DNA from: Dunaliella salina
Lineage: Eukaryota > Chlorophyta > Chlorophyceae > Chlamydomonadales > Dunaliellaceae
Assembly: GCA_002284615.2 (NCBI GenBank)
Contig: MU070321.1
Coordinates: 70,145 to 81,535, forward strand
Length of the DNA: 11,391 bases
Direction of reading: 5' to 3'
Of this stretch, positions 7,053-11,391 are shown piece by piece. Under the pieces are notes generated by a model. It was not told where the DNA came from. It did no database searches and saw only the letters and a list, made by a program, of their open reading frames with translations. The translations under genes were made by a program, and so were the position numbers. The stretch's first letter is position 1. The number at the start of each line of letters is the position of its first letter.

Positions 7053-7223
7053 TGCTATGCATCAAACTGTGCAGGTTTGTGCAACTTCCTGCCATCCGCA
7101 CCTTGCTACCCACATCCTGCTACGCATCCAACTGTGGAGGGCTATGCAACATCCTGCTATGCATCAAACTGTGCAGGGATGTGCGACATCCTGGCATCCA
7201 AATCCTGTTATGCACAAAACTGG
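7053..7223. repeat. first block of the ~37-bp minisatellite
   Basis: Monomers start at about 7053, 7118 and 7155, reading TGCTAYGCATCMAACTGTG, then a GGGCTATGCAACATCC-like end. A partial copy ends in TGTTATGCACAAAACTGG at 7223. This is the same family as 7406-8235, from which it is separated by about 180 bp of unrelated sequence. Confidence 0.8.
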
Positions 7224-7308
7224 TCATACTGGTTTTATCATTCCGAGGTCGGCCAAGAGGACAACTGTCAGCTCCTCAAGCATGATTCAAACCTAATGTA
7301 TTTCTTAC

Positions 7309-7358
7309 TTTCTGAGATCATGGCCTCCTCCTTTGTGCGGCTGGCAATGACCAGCATG
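7309..7358 (-). CDS. tentative ARM gene exon
   Basis: An acceptor (TTTGACTGCCCAG, AG at 7360-7359) and a good donor (AAA|GTAAGA, GT at 7308-7307) bound 50 bases. One frame gives MLVIASRTKEEAMISE, which resembles an ARM helix pair. However, 50 bases do not preserve frame, and the entry and exit phases (2 and 1) do not match the phase-0 pattern of the other exons. Either companion exons are missing or this is not an exon. It lies in the gap between two blocks of the same minisatellite. Confidence 0.25.
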
Positions 7359-7405
7359 CTGGGCAGTCAAACCACCTGGCTTAATGCCATGTAAACTAAA
7401 CTAAA

Positions 7406-8235
7406 CTATGCACCGGATTGAGCAGGGCTGTGCAACATCCTCCTGTGCGACATCTTGCTATCCAAATCTTGCCAGCACATCCTGCTGCTGTGCATCAAAC
7501 TGAGCAGGGCTGTGCACCATCCTGCCATCCACATCCTGGTATGCAGCAAATTGTGCAGGGCTGTTAAGCGTTTTCCTGTGCAACACCCTGCTGTCCACAC
7601 CTTGCCATCCACGTCCTACGATGCACCAAATTGAGCAGGGCTACACAACATCCTGCTATGCATCACATTGTGCAGGGCTGTGCAACATCCCGCTGTGCAA
7701 CATCCTGTTGTGTCCACACCTTGCCATCCATTTCCTACGATGCACCAAATTGAGGAGGGCTTTGCAACATCCTGCTGTGCATCACATTGTGCAGGGCTGT
7801 GCAACATCCCGCTGTGCAACATCCTGTTGTGTCCACACCTTGCCATCCATTTCCTACGATGCACCAAATTGAGGAGGGCTTTGCAACATCCTGCTGTGCA
7901 TCACATTGTGCAGGGCTGTGCAACATCCCGCTGTGCAACATCCTGTTGTGTCCACACCTTGCCATCCATTTCCTACGATGCACCAAATTGAGGAGGGCTT
8001 TGCAACATCCTGCTGTGCATCACATTGTGCAGGGCTGTGCAACATCCCGCTGTGCAACATCCTGTTGTGTCCACACCTTGCCATCCACACCCTGCCGTGC
8101 ACCAAATTTTGCAGGGCTGTGCTACTGCCGGCCATCCACATCCTGCTATGCACAGCATTGAGCAGGGCTGCGGATCACCCTGCCGTGCATCAAATTCCGC
8201 TGCTGTTCAGACTGAAGCATGCATCAAATTTTGCA
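7406..8235. repeat. second block of the ~37-bp minisatellite with 119-bp higher-order units
   Basis: Diverged monomers run from 7406 to 7618. Four 119-bp units follow at 7619-7737, 7738-7856, 7857-7975 and 7976-8094. Units 2 and 3 are identical by eye, unit 4 differs only at its end, and unit 1 differs at about five bases in its first third. Each unit consists of two ~37-bp monomers (TGCAYCAMATTG, then GCAGGGCTGTGCAACATCC-like) plus a ~45-bp third part ending in CCATCCATTTCCTA. Diverged monomers continue to about 8235. Since 119 is not a multiple of three, reading frame changes at each unit. Confidence 0.95.
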
Positions 8236-8278
8236 GCCGTTCGGACTCAAGCCCTTTTTCCTTCCTGTCATCTCTGAC

Positions 8279-8341
8279 CTGCGACCCATGCAACATATGA
8301 TGTAGCGTTTCATGCATCCACGTGTCCAAAGTTTCTGGAAA
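8279..8341 (-). CDS. tentative ARM gene exon
   Basis: A fair acceptor (TGTAATCGATGGGCAG, AG at 8343-8342) and donor CAG|GTCAGA (GT at 8278-8277) bound 21 phase-0 codons: FPETLDTWMHETLHHMLHGS, then Gln. The helical, His/Leu-rich peptide and the phase fit the gene. The intron to the previous exon would be 107 bp. The acceptor lacks a clear pyrimidine tract, so support is modest. Confidence 0.35.
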
Positions 8342-8354
8342 CTGCCCATCGATT

Positions 8355-8470
8355 ACACAAGCTGTCCGTCCATCCCACCTGCCCTTGCACCCTCTTGCTC
8401 ACAACCTCCTGCGCACAAGCTATCCATTCATCCCCGCTGCCCACGCACCCTGTTGTTGACCACCTCCTGC
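8355..8470. repeat. 58-bp tandem duplication across an exon's donor
   Basis: Two 58-bp units, 8413-8470 and 8355-8412, align without gaps. In the gene's sense both begin GCAGGAGGT, the last codons of the 8449-8595 exon, and run through GGGTGC into the intron to GCTTGTG. The exon copy reads EVVNNR|GTGCGT; the intron copy reads EVVSKR followed by GTGCAA. The second unit also contains a possible acceptor (TTGTGCGCAG) and a possible donor (GGGCAG|GTGGGA) around ten phase-0 codons. Confidence 0.9.
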
Positions 8471-8595
8471 ACGTGCTTTGGGGACTGCGCAAGTGCATGC
8501 AGCGTGCCGCACGCCGCCATACGCTCCTCAGGGCTGCCCTTCTCCATGAGCGCCACCAAAGCCAGCAGAGGCTGGAATTTCAGGATCTCATCCCT
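8449..8595 (-). CDS. ARM gene exon, clearest ARM repeat
   Basis: The acceptor GGTCTTACGCTCAG (AG at 8597-8596) and donor AGG|GTGCGT (GT at 8448-8447) bound 49 phase-0 codons. The exon opens RDEILKFQP. It then holds a textbook armadillo repeat: LLALVALMEKGSPEERMAAC, then GTLHALAQSPKHVQEVVNN. All the expected features are present: a hydrophobic first helix, a Gly-Ser-Pro-Glu turn, the Ala-Ala-rich second helix with a Leu-Ala pair, and an Asn-Asn end. Both ends of this exon have been tandemly duplicated into the neighbouring introns (58 bp at the donor, 128 bp at the acceptor). Confidence 0.88.
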
Positions 8596-8820
8596 CTGAG
8601 CGTAAGACCATGGTGTAGGCGGTGGGGAAACAGTTGGTTGCTGGGTGTTAGTGCTGGCCCTGAATATAACCTCCAGCGGATAGAGAAGAGATGCAGGGGC
8701 TAGAATTTTAGGATCTCATCCCTCTGAGTGTAAGATCACGGTTTAAAAGTTGGAAAACACAGTGAGTTGCTGGGTGTCAGTGCTGGCACCTGGACACAAC
8801 TCCTTGCAAAGAGACAAGTG
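8565..8820. repeat. 128-bp tandem duplication across an exon's acceptor
   Basis: Units 8565-8692 and 8693 to about 8820 are aligned at an offset of 128, sharing GGATCTCATCCCTCTGAG, GTAAGA, GTTGCTGGGTGT and AGTGCTGG. The unit holds the first 31 bases of the 8449-8595 exon, its acceptor and 97 bases of intron. In the upstream copy the acceptor CTTACACTCAG survives. The coding part reads RDEILKF and then TAG (8702-8700), where the exon has CAG. Confidence 0.9.
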
Positions 8821-8932
8821 AAGGAATAGGATTCGAGCGTCAGGAGTTATCAGGATGCAGCCTGCAAGCGCGAGGGCTGCCTTCAAATTTCCCTGTCCTT
8901 GCTGCACACGTGCTCCAACACACTGGTGAGGG
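8790..8932 (-). CDS. tentative ARM gene exon, possibly frameshifted
   Basis: The acceptor CACCCTCACCAG (AG at 8934-8933) and donor CCAG|GTGCCA (GT at 8789-8788) bound the segment. The first half reads SVLEHVCSKDREI and then TGA. One base further on, another frame gives NLKAALALAGCILITPDARI. Together they look like one ARM helix pair split by a missing base near 8886. Alternatively the second frame is entered from inner acceptors (GTGTGCAG or GGACAG, both phase 0). It leaves in phase 1, unlike the firm exons. It may be a decayed exon. Confidence 0.3.
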
Positions 8933-9086
8933 TGCCAGGAGCGGGGAGCAGAGCTCAAGTGGTAACTTGCATCAATTTACATTCCTTGTGCACGTCACTG
9001 TCTGCTCTTCCTGCCATGAGACACCCTGTCCAATGAATCCTCTTACTTGGATAATTAAAGTGTCTGCTAATGATATTGACAAGCAA

Positions 9087-9330
9087 TGACTTGTACCAGA
9101 AGATCCCTTGATTCGACCTGCATGCAGTGACCTGCAGCAGAAGGTCCCTTGATTCGACATAACTGCAGTGACCTGTACCCTTGTGACCCGCTACATCCGA
9201 CCAGCTGCAAAGGCCTTACTATTAGACCCACTGCTTGGACCAGTACGCAGAGACCTGCACTAATAGGCCCGCTACTCTGACCAGTATGCAGTGACCTGTT
9301 CCATTTAGTCCGTTAGGTCTAACCAGACCC
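9087..9330. repeat. 41-bp degenerate minisatellite, six units
   Basis: Units start at 9087, 9128, 9169, 9211, 9251 and 9292, and are 40-42 bp long. The consensus is TGACCTGYASYAGWAGGYCC, then a CGCTAC/TTGATTC stretch, then GACCAGTATGCAG. The first two units are the most alike. A weak minus-strand frame (SSGTSHCLSISLADTLIIQ, ending CAA|GTAAGA at about 9047) overlaps its left edge; I do not call it. Confidence 0.85.
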
Positions 9331-9860
9331 TAGGGCGACAAGCCCCTTTCTGGATTTTCCACTTTAGACACAGACATTCCGACGGACTAACGATGCCATC
9401 GCGACTGACACATTACTGAGTCCTTTGACGCTCTCAGATTGCAAGCAGGTGCTCATTTGGCCTGGTCGGCGCACTCCACACTACCCGCATACCCTCCCGT
9501 GCCTTCTGTGCACCCAGCTGCGCCTAGCAACACCCCACAAACGTCCCTAGGTGAAGGTTACGAGTCAGTTGTCTGGTCAAACAACCCTAATACCACTCTC
9601 TGCTGAGCAAGCATGCCAGCTCAAATCGTGTTGCACGCCCATACCGCTGCCCTACAATATGTAAGAGCAGTACAAACCTGCAAGCAGCCAATGCACGCTT
9701 GCTCACGACTGGGTGTTACGAATGACACGCGCCCATAGCAGCAAGCACAGCACACAAAACTTGCACTGAGACCAGTATGCAAGCAACAATGCTCCTCCAG
9801 CCCATCCAGCATGCTGCACAAGCTGTGTACACCAGCAGGTACCCATTACATGCAGCCATT
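9331..9860. other. intronic stretch, no gene supported
   Basis: Across these 530 bases I find no exon with matching splice sites. A short plus-strand frame from 9612 (MPAQIVLHAHTAALQYVRAV, stop at 9738) reads plausibly but has nothing around it. On the minus strand VQVLCAVLAAMGACHS near 9730-9780 resembles part of the tentative exon at 10070. An identical 18-bp word, CAGCAAGCACAGCACACA, occurs at 9739-9756 and 10087-10104. These may be remnants of an old duplication. Confidence 0.45.
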
Positions 9861-9867
9861 GAGGTCT

Positions 9868-9916
9868 GATGATGATGACGATGATTGAGCTCTCTTGATG
9901 ATGGTGGATGGCAAAT

Positions 9917-10007
<91 letters not shown>
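9868..10007. repeat. (GAT)n-like patch and (CA)45 microsatellite
   Basis: GATGATGATGACGATGATT and GATGATGGTGGATGG at about 9868-9910 lead into an uninterrupted CA tract at 9918-10007 (90 bp). The pairing of a triplet ATG/CAT tract with a long CA tract also occurs at 3796-4209. Confidence 0.95.
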
Positions 10008-10008
<1 letters not shown>

Positions 10009-10069
10009 CAGACGCAGCACCTTTTTGTGTAAACTAAACTGCCCTTGCAAGCAGGAGCAGCCATGTCAC

Positions 10070-10222
10070 CGTATCCCCATCCAACACAGCAAGCACAGCA
10101 CACACGCCCATGCTGCAGGGGACATGCTGCATGCCACAAGCACATTGCCTCCCCCTCCTGTACCACAGCATTACGCACTCCATCTGTGCAGTGCTGAGAC
10201 GCACCTGCATGCCTGCCTGGAC
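10070..10222 (-). CDS. tentative ARM gene exon
   Basis: The acceptor GCATCTTCTTTAAG (AG at 10224-10223) has a good pyrimidine tract, and ACG|GTGACA (GT at 10069-10068) is a fair donor. The 51 codons keep phase 0 at both ends. The peptide begins VQAGMQVRLSTAQMECVMLW and ends GVCAVLAVLDGDT, which could be two ARM helices. The middle is Cys/Arg/Met-rich and not typical. CAG|GTGCGT six codons in is a stronger donor. An overlapping frame gives DGVRNAVVQEGEAM, which also looks like an ARM start, so the exon may be decayed. Confidence 0.28.
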
Positions 10223-10345
10223 CTTAAAGAAGATGCAGATTACTGAGCAAGGCAGACACAAAATTTTGTGCCCGTAGCGGCCCGCATTGCGACTTCTTGT
10301 AAATGGTATCTTACTACGCATTTGTCGGAGTGAAGAAAATCACAC

Positions 10346-10435
10346 CAGCAAGCGCATGTGCCCACATTCATCGTGGCAACCATCCTGTACAACAGCACTG
10401 TTTTGGAAGCATGTGTCTACCAGATATCGCTGCTC
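10346..10435 (-). CDS. tentative ARM gene exon
   Basis: The acceptor GGATGTGATAG (AG at 10437-10436) and donor CTG|GTGTGA (GT at 10345-10344) bound 30 phase-0 codons: EQRYLVDTCFQNSAVVQDGC, then HDECGHMRLL. Asn-Ser-Ala-Val-Val-Gln-Asp-Gly followed by LL resembles the N-x-x-IV-x-x-Gly-x-x-x-LL core of ARM repeats. Both splice sites are weak, and no pyrimidine tract precedes the acceptor. Confidence 0.33.
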
Positions 10436-10842
10436 CTATCACATCCAGATTTGAACTGAAGACCTTAACTTGCGGACACAAATTTCAGGTGTACCAAACA
10501 CTGTAACAGTGCTCCTTGAAGGCATGCACTCCATGACTTTTGTGTTCTCATTGGGGGCTTGAGAGAAAAGACTGGGCAGCCACCATCAACTGATAACCGC
10601 ATGGTATGGAACGCAATTGAGTGCCCATAGCCCATGAGTCACGGGCATGTAGAGTCCTCACAATGGACTACATGCCCAACAGCCATGCTGTCGCTAAGTA
10701 GCCAGCCATGCCGCTTATGTGCTTCAGACTCCTTACATTTCCTCCCTCCCCACTTTCAAACTGCTGCTTCATCGCCACCACACCCGCAGCTCTCCTGCAC
10801 ACATTTCCCGGTGCAACTCCCACACCCACACTAGCTGAAAAC
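10436..10842 (-). other. intronic stretch with one hairpin
   Basis: No exon is supported. The region contains the stem-loop at 10643-10677 and a C/T-rich, purine-poor stretch at 10730-10860 on the plus strand. Short plus-strand ORFs here have low-complexity Pro/Thr/Ser composition. Confidence 0.45.
10643..10677. other. stem-loop, 13 pairs with a 2-base bulge
   Basis: GGGCATGTAG (10643-10652) pairs perfectly with CTACATGCCC (10668-10677). After an AG bulge, TCC (10655-10657) pairs with GGA (10665-10667), closing a 7-base loop TCACAAT. In the gene's sense it would lie in the intron between 10843 and 10435. Confidence 0.7.
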
Positions 10843-10909
10843 CTGCTTCCCCCCCTTCAGCGCGTGGCTCCACAGCTTAGTCACACGCAAACACAATGTA
10901 AATTTCATT
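10843..10909 (-). pseudogene. decayed duplicate of the 10998-11078 exon
   Basis: This segment repeats the exon 155 bp away. The 3' half is well kept: VTKLWSHALKGGKQ, against VTKLWSHALKGEKQ. The 5' half keeps only AATGAAAT and has lost 14 bases, which shifts the frame and brings in a stop (TGTGACTAA). The acceptor CTCGCAG of the intact exon has become GGGGCAC, so AG is gone. The donor is still CAG|GT (GTTTTC). It cannot serve as a normal internal exon. Confidence 0.8.
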
Positions 10910-10997
10910 GTGCCCCGTCTTAACCGCTCTTGGCAAGCCTTAGAGGTGAAGAAGAAGAATACAGGAGAAGCTTAGAAGAGAAAGGGCAACAAACTAC

Positions 10998-11078
10998 CTG
11001 CTTCTCCCCTTTCAGCGCATGGCTCCATAGCTTGGTCACAGCGTCCACTTTCCGGACTGGCTTGCCAGTGATTTCATT
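10998..11078 (-). CDS. ARM gene exon, most 5' one found
   Basis: The acceptor AGCTAATCTTGCTCGCAG (AG at 11080-11079) and donor CAG|GTAGTT (GT at 10997-10996) bound 27 phase-0 codons: NEITGKPVRKVDAVTKLWSH, then ALKGEKQ. The peptide is basic and helical and clearly protein-like, but it does not by itself show the ARM pattern. It joins the gene by strand, phase and exon style. The existence of a second diverged copy that keeps the reading (10843-10909) supports it being coding. More 5' exons probably lie beyond the window. Confidence 0.72.
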
Positions 11079-11391
11079 CTGCGAGCAAGATTAGCTGGGT
11101 TGAGGCTATGACCTCTAAATAACAACATGCAGCATGTGTAAATATGCTGCATACTGTGCTCAGACAGTTGAACCTTAACTTGGTATTCGGACCAAATAGA
11201 GTGCATGCTTGGTGTGTGCACCTGCGTATTTGTGTGCGTGGTGTGTGGAAGGGCCGGAGGGGGAGATGACCATTCAAAAAGGGTGCATTGGCAGCAACCG
11301 CCGCCGTGACATAAGGAGAAAGATTTCAAACTTGTGCTGCTTTGATCAGTGGCACCATGCATTTTTGCATGCACACACACACACACACACA
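11079..11391. other. no gene supported; ends in (CA)n
   Basis: I find no exon with matching splice sites in these 313 bases. A 6-bp palindrome (CATGCA, TTTT, TGCATG; about 11357-11372) precedes a CA tract that runs off the window from about 11371. It is likely intron of the ARM gene. Confidence 0.45.

Noticed and set aside
7391..7408. Telomere-like AAACTAAACTAAACT
   Set aside because: It is a 5-base-spaced word of only about three copies. It matches neither TTTAGGG nor TTTTAGGG.
7619..8094. CRISPR-like array
   Set aside because: The units are 119 bp, directly adjacent, and have no unique spacers. The DNA is eukaryotic.
7621..8277. Overlapping Cys/His-rich plus-strand ORFs of 83-124 codons, with shadows on the minus strand
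   Set aside because: They follow the 119-bp units and shift frame at each unit. Several frames are open at once on both strands, as expected for a stop-poor repeat.
8379..8408. 10-codon mini-exon EVVSKRVQGQ as a real exon
   Set aside because: It would need a 40-nt intron before it, shorter than typical splicing allows. I kept it only as part of the duplication finding.
9703..10246. Cys-Val and His-Thr ORFs around 9918-10007
   Set aside because: They are artefacts of the 90-bp CA tract.

Overview
Organism and kind of DNA. This is eukaryotic nuclear DNA. It is dominated by microsatellites and minisatellites, with short coding exons separated by long introns and no operon structure. The donor types (GTGCGT, GTGGGT, GTATGC, GTAAGT), the repeat-stuffed introns and the moderate base composition suggest a chlorophyte green alga with large introns, Dunaliella-like. 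That assignment is inference only; no rRNA or other marker is present.

Main gene. From about 3443 to 11078 the minus strand carries a split gene for an armadillo (ARM) repeat protein. None of it stands out as a long ORF; I found it by joining reading frame to splice sites. Seven exons are well supported, 5' to 3': 11078-10998, 8595-8449, 6708-6622, 5509-5360, 5160-5035, 4346-4233 and 3661-3443. Every one starts and ends in phase 0, and together they give 308 codons. Further weaker exons are listed at low confidence. The 5' end probably lies beyond the right edge of the window. The 3' end is not settled.

Most unusual feature. Four of the seven exons have a tandem copy of themselves, or of one splice boundary, in the flanking intron. 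Each copy is decayed by an in-frame stop, a frameshift or a lost splice site, and three keep an acceptor AG upstream of the true exon.

Layout. 1-1010: three minisatellite families. 1160-1363: a protein-like plus-strand open frame. 1562-1691: GTGCG-rich repeats with an inverted repeat. 1881-3141: plus-strand coding-like remnants (a possible broken BED-type zinc finger, a 172-codon ORF with Gly/Arg and acidic tail, one more possible exon), possibly an old transposon or a small gene. 3289-3403: AT-rich repeats. 3443-11078: the ARM gene. Its introns hold a (CA)n tract of about 240 bp, a (CAT)n tract, a 119-bp higher-order array (four units, three almost identical), a 41-bp minisatellite and a second (CA)n tract of 90 bp. 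11079-11391: no supported gene, ending in another (CA)n tract.
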